Position numbers and translations under genes: made by a program
Assembly: GCF_016862935.1 (NCBI RefSeq)
Contig: NZ_BONX01000053.1
Span: 87,770-151,769, forward strand
Reading direction: 5' to 3'
DNA: 64,000 nt
From: Plantactinospora mayteni
Lineage (GTDB): Bacteria; Actinomycetota; Actinomycetes; Mycobacteriales; Micromonosporaceae
Notes under the pieces: model-generated
What the model was told of the DNA's origin: nothing
The model's input: only the letters and a program-made list of their open reading frames with translations
Database searches by the model: none
In this document: piece after piece, positions 43,699 through 53,028 of the stretch
How positions within the stretch are numbered: the first letter of the stretch is position 1
How the letters are laid out: each line of letters opens with the position of its first letter

Positions 43699-45369
43699 CT
43701 AACGGTCGTTCCGGCCGGAACCGAGGTCGTCAGCGCTTCTCGCGCACTTTCCGGCGCCAAGACCGGGGCCTCCGGCGACGGTGGCGATCACGCGAACGTA
43801 GCGCGTCATGGGCCGCTCGGCGCGATCACGGACCTCCAGGATCATGTGGATCGTCTGGCCAGGCTTTGCGTCTCGCGGTACGACGAACGATGTGGTGGCC
43901 GCCGAAGGGCGTGCAACGGCGACGACACCCGGATAGGTGCCCGCTTCACGATAGTGCCACCACGTGCTCGTGAGCTTGTCGCCGTCGGGGTCGGAGAGCC
44001 TGGCCGACAGGGGTACCCGTGCGCCCGGCCGCACGCATCGGTCGATCCGGTCACCGGCGATCCGTACCACGGGCGGATGGTTCGCTTCGTCGTAGGACTT
44101 CGTCTGCCACTCGGCTCGTGCGGCGAGCTCGTTCTGCAGGGCCGGGATCCACCGCGCCTGCGGATATGCGACGGCATAGCTCTCGCCGTACGGGCCCGCG
44201 TCGCGTACGCGGCTCGGCTCGTGGTCGTATCTCCGCTCGCCGTAGGCCCAGTTGTCGTCCGTGACGTACGTCGGGAAGTCAGACCAGCGATGCGTGCTCG
44301 CCTGCGCGAAGCGTCCTCCCCAACCCCCATAGGTCGGGTCCTCCCAGCTGCGCAGGCCGTTGTCGAGCAGTTCGAAGTAACTGGGCGAATCGCCTTCGGA
44401 GAGAAACTCGTCGGTGTTCGGGTAGATGACGGCTCCGGATGCGTACGCGTCGGCTGAGACCGGGTAGCTCGAGAGAAGCGGGCCGAACCGGATCCGTTGC
44501 TGGATGAACGGGGGCTTGAAGTAGGCGTTCTCGATCTCGCCTGGTACCCGGGGGAGGCCGCGCTCACCCGAGTACCGGTAGCGGAAGTACGCGACCGTCC
44601 AGAACTGGTCGCGGTTGACGATGACATTGAGGTCCGGCCAGCGCGGATCGATGTAGTCCTTATATGTCTCGTCCTGATCAAGAATGATGTTGACGCGAGC
44701 CTTGGAGACGACGCGTGAGTAGATCGAGGGCCAGTCGCGGGTGCCCTTGTACTCGTCCTCGATCGAGCGAAGCGCGGCCGCGATGGTGTTGGTGCCACCC
44801 CAGACCTGGAGGTGTAGCGGGCGAGGATCGTCGTCGAGCAGCGCCTGCTTGATGAGGTCCGACCCTTCGGTGTCCGCCTGCATCTCGCCGCGGTAGCTGA
44901 TGTTGCCCACCTTGATGAGGCTGTTCAGGTGATCAACCGACGGATAGCGCGGGTCGTGGCGGCGCAGATTGTCGACGATGGCCGCGTACCCGCCGCCAGC
45001 ACCCCACTTCGTGCCGGTTCCGTTGATCATGTCTTGGAACACCTCGGTGCCGGCCCACTGGTAGGCGGGGATCGGCGGGTTCGCCGTCGGATCGCCGGCC
45101 CAATGGAACGTCGAGCTGGAGTAGACGATCCCCTCGAGGCTGCCCGCGAGATCGTTCGCGTGCAGCAGCAGGCGATGGAACGACGCGACATCGTCGATCT
45201 CGGCATCACTCGTGATGATCGTGCGGAACGGCGACTCGGGCTCCGGCCTCGCGGCCTGGGCGGTGTCGTTGAAGAGGGGGACGAGCAGAGTCGCGACCGA
45301 CAGCATGACTGCGGCAAGGCGCCGCCTTCGTCTCGTGGCCATGCGGGGACTCAAACCTGCTGTGAACAT
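43699..45369 (-). CDS. Second secreted Sde182/DUF1593-type protein
   Basis: 556 residues from ATG 45369, AGGAGGAG six bases upstream. Signal peptide ending AQA near 39. The same architecture: TIITSDAEIDDVASFHRLL (Asp cluster 54-60), VKVGNISYRGEMQADTEGSD, LQVWGGTNTIAAALRSIEDE, C-terminal RLSDPDGDKLTSTWWHYREA. Identity with the plus-strand paralogue is clear but far from complete, and codon choice is less extreme in GC here, so it may be a separate acquisition rather than a recent duplicate. A regulon box lies about 95 bp upstream. Confidence 0.9.
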   Translation of the reverse strand: MFTAGLSPRMATRRRRRLAAVMLSVATLLVPLFNDTAQAARPEPESPFRTIITSDAEIDDVASFHRLLLHANDLAGSLEGIVYSSSTFHWAGDPTANPPIPAYQWAGTEVFQDMINGTGTKWGAGGGYAAIVDNLRRHDPRYPSVDHLNSLIKVGNISYRGEMQADTEGSDLIKQALLDDDPRPLHLQVWGGTNTIAAALRSIEDEYKGTRDWPSIYSRVVSKARVNIILDQDETYKDYIDPRWPDLNVIVNRDQFWTVAYFRYRYSGERGLPRVPGEIENAYFKPPFIQQRIRFGPLLSSYPVSADAYASGAVIYPNTDEFLSEGDSPSYFELLDNGLRSWEDPTYGGWGGRFAQASTHRWSDFPTYVTDDNWAYGERRYDHEPSRVRDAGPYGESYAVAYPQARWIPALQNELAARAEWQTKSYDEANHPPVVRIAGDRIDRCVRPGARVPLSARLSDPDGDKLTSTWWHYREAGTYPGVVAVARPSAATTSFVVPRDAKPGQTIHMILEVRDRAERPMTRYVRVIATVAGGPGLGAGKCARSADDLGSGRNDR

Positions 45370-45463
45370 CTGGGTCTCCTCCTGTGTTCGTCGCTGATGC
45401 CGCCCGTAGTCGCGGTGCCGTGGCGTCTTGCTGACGACGGGTCCGCGCCTGCCCCCATTCGCA

Positions 45464-45489
45464 GTGAATATATATTCAGGACTGAATCC
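45464..45489. promoter_or_regulatory. Regulon box D (second Sde182-like gene)
   Basis: GTGAATATATATTCA followed by GGACTGAATCC; both halves match box B (GTGAAT, ATTCA, TGAATC). The remainder of the 397-bp gap 45370-45766 shows no gene that I can support. Confidence 0.7.
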
Positions 45490-45766
45490 TGTGACGATCA
45501 TGTTACTCACGCATTCCGAGTGGGTGTCAAGGGCTGACTTTGCGGCGCTTGCGGCCTTGCGCGAACGGCCCCGCGTCGGCTGCCTCGTGCTACGAGTGAG
45601 GCTGGCCGGCCTATGCCGTTGGGGGCGCCACGGGCCTACGCCGCACAGGTCGTGGTCGGCGCCTGCCGGTGCACCCGATCGGGTGACCGTAGCTCTCAGG
45701 TATGACCGCGCCGTTGGCGCCTCGGTGTGACGACGTCCGACGTGGATCGGTGGTTGCCTCCCAGCC

Positions 45767-46597
45767 ATGGGATCCAAGGGTGTGCTCAGCTATCTCCTCA
45801 TCGCTTTCGGACTGTCGTGGGGGGCCATCTTCGTCGCGCACGCGGTGCTCGGCTGGTCGATGGCCGATCCGGTGACTCAGCTGACCGTGGGGCTCCCGAT
45901 GGCGTTCGGGCCGGCGATCGCGGCCGTCGTCGTACGCCGCTGGGTCACCAGGGAAGGCTTCGCCGACGCCGGCCTGGCGCCGCGGCTGCGGGCCGCGAGA
46001 CGCTACTACCTGATCGCCTGGATCGGCCCTGTGCTGGTGCTGGCCGTGACCGTGGGTTTGGCCACCGCCGTCGGGCTATACGAGCCGGACCTGGCCGACC
46101 TCCCCGGCCCAGCCACGCTGCTGGTGCTCGTGGCCCCCGTCGTCCTGACTCCGTTGTTCTGGGGTGAGGAGTTCGGTTGGCGGAGCTACCTCCAACAGCG
46201 GGTGGGTCGCAGCCCCGCCCACGGCGCGCTCATCACCGGTCTCGTCTGGGCCGCGTGGCACTACCCGTTGGTCCTCACCGACTACGCCAGCTACGCGAGT
46301 CCGCTGCTCGGGATCGTCACCTGGACTCTCCTGATCGTCGCCCAGGCCGTGATCCTGGCCTGGCTGTTCCTGCGCTCCGGCAGCGTCTGGGTCGCGTGCC
46401 TCGCCCACGCCGGGAACAACATGGTCATCGGGACGCTCTCTGCCGCCCTGCTGATCGACGCCGGTGGCCTCGACCCGGCATCCGCCGACCTGCTGGGCCT
46501 GGTCCCGCTCGCGGCCATCTGCGCCTGGATCCTGCTCACCGGCCGGTTGGCGCCATCCGAGCAGCGGGTTCGGCCCACGCAGGTGGCCGGTCCTTGA
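45767..46597 (+). CDS. CPBP-family intramembrane metalloprotease
   Basis: 276 residues, eight or so hydrophobic helices. The family motifs are in order: EEFGWRSYLQQR (EExxxR), LVWAAWHYPLVL (FxxxH equivalent, with H) and CLAHAGNNMVIG (HxxxN). Prokaryotic CPBP (Abi) proteases are linked to bacteriocin immunity, prenyl-protein processing or stress, none suggested by this context. It stands alone between the Sde182 genes and the second sugar cassette. Confidence 0.9.
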   Translation: MGSKGVLSYLLIAFGLSWGAIFVAHAVLGWSMADPVTQLTVGLPMAFGPAIAAVVVRRWVTREGFADAGLAPRLRAARRYYLIAWIGPVLVLAVTVGLATAVGLYEPDLADLPGPATLLVLVAPVVLTPLFWGEEFGWRSYLQQRVGRSPAHGALITGLVWAAWHYPLVLTDYASYASPLLGIVTWTLLIVAQAVILAWLFLRSGSVWVACLAHAGNNMVIGTLSAALLIDAGGLDPASADLLGLVPLAAICAWILLTGRLAPSEQRVRPTQVAGP

Positions 46598-46732
46598 CGG
46601 AAGGCGAGCCGTTGCCGGGCCGCAGCGGGGATGTCGGTGGGAGGCGGACGGTCATCACTCGTCGCCCACGGGGACGAGGCATCCGATTTCGGAGAGTTCG
46701 TCGCGTCCCAGTGCAGAGGTGAGATTGATGGA

Positions 46733-47599
46733 TCATCCGATTCCACCGGGGGCGAGAAGTCGCCGCAGGTAGCTCAGGCCGTCCGTCGCGAGCCGGTCCT
46801 GGGTTTCGGCGAGGGGACGCCAGATCGAGGCGGCGGTGGCGATGGTCTCGTTCTCCGAGGTGAACGACTCGATGCAGATCGGTCCCCGGTAGCCGGTGTT
46901 CCGCAGCGCGGCGAGGAAGCGCGGCCAGTCGAGGTGGTCGCGGCCCGGAGCGCCGCGATCGGTGCCGCTGACCTGGACATGCTTGATGTACGGGCCGGCG
47001 ACGCCGATCGCGGCGTACGGGTCGGACTCCTCGATGTTCATGTGATAGGTGTCGATCATGATGCCCACGTTGTCGGGCAGCCCGTCGCGCAGTTGCAGTA
47101 CCTGGCTGATGGTGTTGGCCACGCTGGTCTCGTAGCGGTTGAGTGCCTCGATGCCGAGGCTGACACCGTGCCGTTCGGCGTACTCGGCCACCGGCGCGAG
47201 GTGGGTCCGGAACTCGGTGTAGCAGGTCGCGCGCTCGGTCGGGGACATCCGCCAGGTACGTCCGACGGCGGCGTACAGCGGCCCGCCGACGACGGGTGCG
47301 CCGAGTGCCGCCGCGCTGTCGACGCAGTATCGGAGGTAATCCTGGGTCCGGGCCACGGTGCCGGGATCGGTGCGGACGAGGTCCCGCCCCGGTGGGGTCA
47401 CCGCACAGACCCCGGCCGCCAGGAGTCCGTACCGGTCGAGCAGCTTCCTGGTCCGGTCCGGGTCCCAGTCGCCGACCTGCTCGACCGGCAGTTCGACCGC
47501 GTCGAAGCCCCACTCCGCGATTCGCGGCAGCAGGTCGGCCAGGGCGGTGTCGTCGACCGGGGACGACCAGACCCACGGGTTCACGCCGATCGGGAACAT
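46733..47599 (-). CDS. Sugar 3-epimerase-like TIM-barrel protein (tagatose/psicose 3-epimerase type)
   Basis: 288 residues. Metal-ligand pattern of ketose 3-epimerases: Glu in GIEALNRYETS, Asp and His in IMIDTYHMNIEE, His in KHVQVSGTDRGAPGRDHLDW, and Glu in GPICIESFTSEN. MFPIGVNPWVWSSPVDD opens the barrel. Last gene of the operon with the ribose-type importer upstream; its stop-to-start distance from the binding-protein gene is 10 bp. Substrate probably the imported ketose or aldose; a hydroxypyruvate-isomerase-like role is less likely. Confidence 0.9.
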   Translation of the reverse strand: MFPIGVNPWVWSSPVDDTALADLLPRIAEWGFDAVELPVEQVGDWDPDRTRKLLDRYGLLAAGVCAVTPPGRDLVRTDPGTVARTQDYLRYCVDSAAALGAPVVGGPLYAAVGRTWRMSPTERATCYTEFRTHLAPVAEYAERHGVSLGIEALNRYETSVANTISQVLQLRDGLPDNVGIMIDTYHMNIEESDPYAAIGVAGPYIKHVQVSGTDRGAPGRDHLDWPRFLAALRNTGYRGPICIESFTSENETIATAASIWRPLAETQDRLATDGLSYLRRLLAPGGIG

Positions 47600-47609
47600 G
47601 GTGGGTCAG

Positions 47610-48797
47610 TCACTTCCACCGCTGCGGGTAGCCCGGCAGGTCCGTGCAGCCGCACATCGCGTAGTGCAGCGGCGGCATGGCGTCGTCGACGTACTGGTCG
47701 AGGTTGTCCTGGGTGATCGTCGGTTGCGGCAGTTTCCACGGGCTGGAGACCGGCTCGCCGCGAAGGATGCGCAGCGCGGCCAGGACCGGGGTCCGCCACT
47801 GGTACGTCGGGTACGTCGGTGCGACGGCGGTGAGCTGCTTGTCCTTCCACAGCTTCAGGAAGTCGAGCTGGTCCTCGCCGTTGATCGCCGGCAGCGGCTT
47901 GCCGGCGTCCTGGAACGCCTCGACCGCGGCGACCGCCGTGGCCCCGGCGTCCATCCAGATGCCGTCGATGGTGCCGTGCCGCTGGAGGTAGTTGGTGACG
48001 ATGGTCTTGGTCTTCGCCGGGTCGCCGTCGGTGAACTCGACGCCGACGACGTTGACCTTCGCCTTGTCGAACTGGACCTTCGCGGCCGACCAGCGGGTCT
48101 CCAGCACGTCGACGCCGGGCAGGATGCGCAGGGCCAGGATCTTTCCGCCGGAGGGCACCTTCTGGCTGAGGAACTCGGCGCCGACGTGGCCGAATCCGTA
48201 TCCGCCGATGGGGTTGATGAAGGTGACCGGGCAGTCGGTGTCGACACCACGGTCGAAGACGATCACCGGTACGCCCTTCGCGCAGGCCGTCTCGACCGCC
48301 GGGGTGAGCGTCGCGGTGGTGTTCGGCGAGACGATCAGCGCGTCGCAGCCCTTGCCCAGCAGGTCGTTGATGTCGGTGATCTGCTTCGGGTCCTTACCCT
48401 CCGCGTCGACGTGCACGAACTCCTTGATCAGCGCCTTCTGGGCCTCGACCTCGGCCTGCATCGTCTTGTATCCCACCTGCCGCCAGGGGTTGTTCAGCGC
48501 GGCGTTGGAGAAACAGATCTTGTATGGTCCCGGCTTCTTGTACTTGGCGGTGTCGACCGGGCGCGGGTCGAGTACCTGCTCCCACGGCCGGTCCGCCGGG
48601 CCGGTGGCGGTCGCCCCGAGCAGTGCGATCTCCCGGTCGTAGTCGGCCTGCACGAAGAACTTCGACTGCGCGCCGGTACCGGCGTCCGCTGTCGCTCCGG
48701 ACTGCGACGGGGTCGGCGTGGGGGTGTCGGTGGCGCAGCCGGCGAGCACGAGCGTCGTGACCGACGCCAGCGCCACCGCGATACCGGGTCGTCTCAT
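47610..48797 (-). CDS. Sugar ABC transporter substrate-binding lipoprotein
   Basis: 395 residues; lipobox LVLAGC. PBP1-type sugar-binding fold: YKICFSNAALNNPWRQVGYK, DINDLLGKGCDALIVSPNTT, VPVIVFDRGVDTDCPVTFIN, DGIWMDAGATAVAAVEAFQD. It is longer than the usual 330 residues because of an N-terminal 60-residue linker and a Cys-containing tail (YAMCGCTDLPGYP). The Cys residues may form a disulfide. Upstream of the epimerase, downstream of the permeases. Confidence 0.92.
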   Translation of the reverse strand: MRRPGIAVALASVTTLVLAGCATDTPTPTPSQSGATADAGTGAQSKFFVQADYDREIALLGATATGPADRPWEQVLDPRPVDTAKYKKPGPYKICFSNAALNNPWRQVGYKTMQAEVEAQKALIKEFVHVDAEGKDPKQITDINDLLGKGCDALIVSPNTTATLTPAVETACAKGVPVIVFDRGVDTDCPVTFINPIGGYGFGHVGAEFLSQKVPSGGKILALRILPGVDVLETRWSAAKVQFDKAKVNVVGVEFTDGDPAKTKTIVTNYLQRHGTIDGIWMDAGATAVAAVEAFQDAGKPLPAINGEDQLDFLKLWKDKQLTAVAPTYPTYQWRTPVLAALRILRGEPVSSPWKLPQPTITQDNLDQYVDDAMPPLHYAMCGCTDLPGYPQRWK

Positions 48798-48825
48798 CGA
48801 TCTCCTCCTGGGGATGGAAAGGTGG

Positions 48826-49836
48826 TTACCTGCGACGGAGCGCGCCGACTGACACGGCGGCCAGAATGATCAAGCCCTGTACGGTGGACTTGAGCGCCCC
48901 GGAGACGCCGTAGAAGTTCATGAGGGTGAAGAGGGTTTCCAGGGTCAGCGCGCCGAGCATGGCGCCGAGCAGCGCGCCCCGGCCGCCGCCGAGGGCAACC
49001 CCGCCGAGCACCACGGCGGTGATGGCGGTGAACTCCAACCCGAGCCCGGCCTGGAACGACACGCCGCTGTAGCCGCCGAGCAGGATCGCCGCGACGGTGG
49101 CGGCGAGGCCGCTGAGTACGAAGGCGACGGTCTTGGCCCGGCCGACCCGGACCCCGGCCAGCTCGGCGGTCCGCGGGTTGTCGCCGACAGCTACCAGGGT
49201 TCGGCCGGGGTCCGAGCGGCTGAACAGCAGCAGCAGGCCGGCAACCGCGAGCAGTACCAGCAGGGCGTACGGCAGCCGGCCGAGCAGCGGGACATCCTCG
49301 ACGGCCAGCCGGCCGAACCGGCGGAACTCGTCGGAGAGTCCGCCCCGGGGTGCCCCGTCCGACCAGAGGTAGACGGCGCCGACCAGGATCAGGTACATGC
49401 CGAGGGTGGTGATGAACGACGGGACCCGCAGGGCCGTGGTGATCAGCCCGTTGGCGAGGCCGACCAGCAGACCGAAGCCGAACAGCAGCAGCACCACCGG
49501 CCAGGTCCGGCCCGGGTCGCTGTCGATCAGCCGGGCGGCCACCACCACCTGGGCGGTGACCAGCGAGCCGACCGACAGGTCGAACTCGCCGGAGACGATC
49601 ACGAAGTACTGGCCGGCGGCGAGGATGATGATCGGCGCGGAGCGGCCGAGGAAGGAGAGCAGCGAGGCGGGCTGGAAGAAGTCGGGCTGCTGGATCGCGA
49701 TCAGCACCAGGAGCAGCGCGAGGATCGCGACGATCGGCAGTACGCCGCCCGGCCGGGTCAGCCGGCCCCGGGCCGCCGCGCCGGACCGGCGTTGCGTGGC
49801 GGTACCGTCGGGATCCCGGGTCAGCTCGGCGGTCAT
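48826..49836 (-). CDS. Ribose-type ABC transporter permease 2
   Basis: 336 residues from ATG 49836 (ATGA overlap with permease 1). RbsC-like pattern: FVIVSGEFDLSVGSLVTAQV, SFITTLGMYLILVGAVYLWS, NPRTAELAGVRVGRAKTVAF, TAVVLGGVALGGGRGALLGA. Together with the next gene it should form a heterodimeric pore. Confidence 0.94.
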   Translation of the reverse strand: MTAELTRDPDGTATQRRSGAAARGRLTRPGGVLPIVAILALLLVLIAIQQPDFFQPASLLSFLGRSAPIIILAAGQYFVIVSGEFDLSVGSLVTAQVVVAARLIDSDPGRTWPVVLLLFGFGLLVGLANGLITTALRVPSFITTLGMYLILVGAVYLWSDGAPRGGLSDEFRRFGRLAVEDVPLLGRLPYALLVLLAVAGLLLLFSRSDPGRTLVAVGDNPRTAELAGVRVGRAKTVAFVLSGLAATVAAILLGGYSGVSFQAGLGLEFTAITAVVLGGVALGGGRGALLGAMLGALTLETLFTLMNFYGVSGALKSTVQGLIILAAVSVGALRRR

Positions 49837-50879
49837 GACGGCGCCCCGGTCCGCTCGCGGTGCCGGCGGTGCCGGCGTCTGGCGTACAGTGCCACCGCCG
49901 CAATGATGATCACGCCCCGGACGACCTGCTTGAAGAACGCGTCGACCTCCAGTTGGTTGAAGACGCTGTCGACGGTCGCCAGCAGCAGGACGCCGCCGAC
50001 GGTGCCGGCCACGCCGCCCCGGCCGCCGGCCAGGGCGGCGCCGCCGAGTACCACGGCGGCGATCGACTCGAGGTCGTAGAAGCTCTCGACGCCGACCCGG
50101 GGCGCGCCGGAACCGAGGCGGCTGGCCAGGTAGATGCCGGCCAGTCCGGCGCAGAGGGCGCAGAGCACGTGGCTGAGGATCAGTACCCGGTCGTTGCGTA
50201 CCCCGGAGAGCCGGGCGACGTCCGGGTCGCCGCCGACCGCGACCAGGTGGTGGCCGTACCGGGTGCGGCGCAGGGCGAACCAGATCGCCGCGGCGACTCC
50301 GAGGAAGAGCAGGAAGGCGACCGGGACCGGCCCGACCCGCTGGTAGCCGAGGGTCTGCACCAGGGTCGGGGCGGTGCTGCCGGCCGGCCCGTCGTAGCCG
50401 TTCTCCAGGTAGCCCTTGAGCAGCAGACCGACGCCGAGCGTCGCGATGAACGCGTTGATCCCGACGGTGGCGACCAGGACGCCGTTGACCAGTCCGATGG
50501 CGACGCTGACCGCCAGCACGAGCAGTACCGCCGGGGTGATCCGGCTGTCGCTGCCGTTCATCGTCTCGGCGGCGACCAGGGTGCTGAGACTGACCACGTA
50601 GCCGACCGACAGGTCGAGTGAACCGCCGAGGATGACCAGGGTCTGACCGGCCGCGACCAGGCCCAGGCCGGTGGCGACGTGCAGCAGGCTGACCACGCTC
50701 GACTGGTTGAGCAACTGCCCGCCGTCCAGGGCCACCACGAGCCAGCCGATCACCAGGGTCAGGGCGAGCGCGACGAAGACACCGCGTGCCGGATCGGCGC
50801 CGACGGCGGTACGCAGAGTCCGGACCGGCCGGCGGGGGACCGCCGGGGTGCGCTCCGGGGCGGAGCGTGTGGCGGTCAT
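49833..50879 (-). CDS. Ribose-type ABC transporter permease 1
   Basis: 348 residues from ATG 50879 (ATGA overlap with the ATPase). LVILGGSLDLSVGYVVSLST, AFIATLGVGLLLKGYLENGY, DPDVARLSGVRNDRVLILSH and AAVVLGGAALAGGRGGVAGT mark the RbsC family. Its sequence differs widely from permease 2, so the pair is an old duplication. Confidence 0.94.
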   Translation of the reverse strand: MTATRSAPERTPAVPRRPVRTLRTAVGADPARGVFVALALTLVIGWLVVALDGGQLLNQSSVVSLLHVATGLGLVAAGQTLVILGGSLDLSVGYVVSLSTLVAAETMNGSDSRITPAVLLVLAVSVAIGLVNGVLVATVGINAFIATLGVGLLLKGYLENGYDGPAGSTAPTLVQTLGYQRVGPVPVAFLLFLGVAAAIWFALRRTRYGHHLVAVGGDPDVARLSGVRNDRVLILSHVLCALCAGLAGIYLASRLGSGAPRVGVESFYDLESIAAVVLGGAALAGGRGGVAGTVGGVLLLATVDSVFNQLEVDAFFKQVVRGVIIIAAVALYARRRHRRHRERTGAPS

Positions 50880-52411
50880 CGGGACTCCGCCCGGTCGGCA
50901 CCGGTGGCCAGACCCATCACGTCCTCCTCGGTGGCCCGCGCGGGGAGTTCGCCGGCGATGGTGCCGTCGCGCATCACCACGATCCGGTCGCTCATGCCGA
51001 GCAGTTCGGGCAGTTCGGAGGAGATCATCAGGACGGCCGCCCCGTCCCGGGCCAGCCGGCGTACCAGGTCGTGGATGGCGGACTTGGCGCCGACGTCGAT
51101 GCCCCGGGTCGGCTCGTCGAAGAGCAGTATCCGGGGGGTCAGGGAGAGCCAGCGGGCCAGTACCACCTTCTGCTGGTTGCCGCCGGACAGGAAGCGGATC
51201 TCCTGCTGGTCGCCGGCGGCGCGCACGTCGACGGCGGCCAGCAGGTCACGGATCCGCACCGTGCGCGCGGCTCGGCCGGCCCAGCGCGGGAACACGGCCC
51301 GGCCGGCGAGCAGGGCGTTGTCCAGTACCGACTGTCCGGCGGCGATTCCCTCGCCCTTGCGGTCCTCGGTGAGGTACGCGATGCCGGCCCGGATCGCCGA
51401 CCGGGCGGTACGCAGCCGTACCGGGCGCCCGTCGAGGCGTACCTCGCCGGAGGTGAAGGGGGCGGCGCCGAAGATCGCCCGGGCCAGCGCGGATCGGCCT
51501 GAGCCCTGTAATCCGGCCACTCCGAGCACCTCTCCGGCCCGTAGGTCGAGGTCGATGCCGCGCAGCCGGTTGTTGGCCCCGTCCCGGACCGACAGCCGGA
51601 CCTCGCCGATTCGGTCCGCCTCGGCGCGGGGCGGGTAGTAGTGCGCCAGTTCCCGGCCGACCATGTGTCGGACCAGTTGGTCGTGGCTGGTCTCCGCCGT
51701 CGGCGCGGTGGTCACCCGGTGCCCGTCCTTGAGCACGGTGATCCGGCTGGACAGGTCGAAGACCTCGACCAGCCGGTGCGAGACGTAGAGGATGCCGATG
51801 CCACGCTCCTGCAACCGGCGGACCAGCGCGTAGAGCAGTTCGACCTCGTGGTCGGCGAGCGCCGCGGTCGGCTCGTCCATGATGAGCAGCCGGGCGTCGA
51901 GGGCGAGGGCCTTGACGATCTCGACGACCTGCTGCCGGGCGACACCGAGCTGTCCGACCCGGGCGGTGGGCGGGAAGGACGTCTCGCCGACGGCGTCGAG
52001 CAGTTCGGCGGTACGTCGCAGCATCGCCCGCTTGTCCACCAGGCCGCGTCGCAGCGGTTCGTGGCCGAGGAACACGTTCTCGGCGACGGTGCGCTCGGGC
52101 AGCAGGTTGAACTCCTGGTGGATGATCCCGATGCCGGCCGACTGCGCCTGGCGGGGGCTGCGAAAGCTCACCGGCGTGCCGTCGAACTCGACGCTGCCGC
52201 CGTCCGGTGGGTACACCCCGGAGATGATCTTCATCAGGGTGGACTTGCCCGCACCGTTCTCGCCGACGACGGCGTGCACCTCGCCGCGCCGCAGGTCGAG
52301 GTCGACGCCGTCCAGGACCCGGACGTCGAGGAACGCCTTCGTGATGCCGCGCAGCTCGAGCAGCGGCAGGTCCCCGTCTGACTCGGTGGTCTCGCTACGG
52401 ATCGTAACCAA
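50876..52411 (-). CDS. Ribose-type ABC transporter double ATPase, TTG start
   Basis: 511 residues. No ATG or GTG fits; the TTG at 52411 has GGAGGG five bases upstream (52417-52422) and yields the usual RbsA length. First half: Walker A GENGAGKSTLMK, LGVARQQVVEIVKALAL, LLIMDEPTAALADHE. Second half: AGLQGSGRSALARAIFG, LSGGNQQKVVLARWL, ILLFDEPTRGIDVGAK. First gene of the operon ATPase, permease, permease, binding protein, epimerase. Confidence 0.94.
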   Translation of the reverse strand: MVTIRSETTESDGDLPLLELRGITKAFLDVRVLDGVDLDLRRGEVHAVVGENGAGKSTLMKIISGVYPPDGGSVEFDGTPVSFRSPRQAQSAGIGIIHQEFNLLPERTVAENVFLGHEPLRRGLVDKRAMLRRTAELLDAVGETSFPPTARVGQLGVARQQVVEIVKALALDARLLIMDEPTAALADHEVELLYALVRRLQERGIGILYVSHRLVEVFDLSSRITVLKDGHRVTTAPTAETSHDQLVRHMVGRELAHYYPPRAEADRIGEVRLSVRDGANNRLRGIDLDLRAGEVLGVAGLQGSGRSALARAIFGAAPFTSGEVRLDGRPVRLRTARSAIRAGIAYLTEDRKGEGIAAGQSVLDNALLAGRAVFPRWAGRAARTVRIRDLLAAVDVRAAGDQQEIRFLSGGNQQKVVLARWLSLTPRILLFDEPTRGIDVGAKSAIHDLVRRLARDGAAVLMISSELPELLGMSDRIVVMRDGTIAGELPARATEEDVMGLATGADRAESR

Positions 52412-52520
52412 CGGGGCCCTCCAGTTGCCGCGCCACGCGTCTGCCGTACGCGGGGACCGAGTGACATGAGCCGACTTCCGAGGTGTGACCGAGTGAGCTT
52501 TCGCCGAAAGATGTCGAACT

Positions 52521-52538
52521 TTTGTCGAACCCGACAAA
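52521..52538. promoter_or_regulatory. Palindromic operator for the second sugar-import operon
   Basis: TTTGTCGAACCCGACAAA: 7-bp perfect arms with a 4-base spacer, about 110 bp upstream of the ATPase TTG. A half copy, TGTCGAAC, lies just before it (near 52512). The form suits a LacI- or ROK-family repressor; no such gene is in the window. Confidence 0.55.
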
Positions 52539-52672
52539 TACTTGTGTGAGGAGGGTAAATGTTTCGATGGGTGCTGGCAACACCGCAACCCGCCGGAAAC
52601 GTAGCTGTCTCGGGATCTGGTTGTCCTTTCCGCCGTTCGGTCGATGTCAATGGGCCGTCCGAATGACAGTGA

Positions 52673-52685
52673 GGGAGCGCTCTAT
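52673..52685. promoter_or_regulatory. CebR/LacI-like box before the ThuA-dehydrogenase gene
   Basis: GGGAGCGCTCTAT with palindromic core GAGCGCTC. The actinomycete CebR site is TGGGAGCGCTCCCA, so the left half and centre match and the right end does not. It lies about 345 bp before the GTG at 53029. Confidence 0.45.
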
Positions 52686-53028
52686 TGGTCGAGTGTCGAC
52701 TGTCGATCATCCTAATTGGATTCATCTGGCCGACAAGCAGGCACTTTTCATCAGTTCTCTGCCTGAGGGGCGTCGATCCGGTGATCGACATGTTGACATC
52801 TGTCCATACGCGGCGCAATCTGGCCTCCAGGCCAGGGCACCGAAGCACCCCACACTCGTGACACCGAGTCACGCCCGGTGCGAAGAACGGGGAAGCCGGC
52901 ATCCCGTTGCGGCGAACGGTTGCCGGACCACCACCTCAGCAACCTCACGTCCGATCCTGCCCGTGGATCGGACGGATGCCCCGCGCCCGTGGTCAGTCAG
53001 CCCGTTGTCCCGCCGAAAGGAGACGGCA

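Larger units (their letters stand above)
52412..53028. other. 617-bp divergent control region
   Basis: It lies between the second sugar-import operon and the ThuA-dehydrogenase gene. It is lower in GC than the genes and holds the two palindromes listed separately. No small gene convinced me. Confidence 0.5.

Noticed and set aside
52522..53028. Coding extension of the ThuA-dehydrogenase protein to an earlier ATG
   Set aside because: It would lack a signal peptide at its start, while GTG 53029 has AAAGGAG and directly begins the signal sequence.
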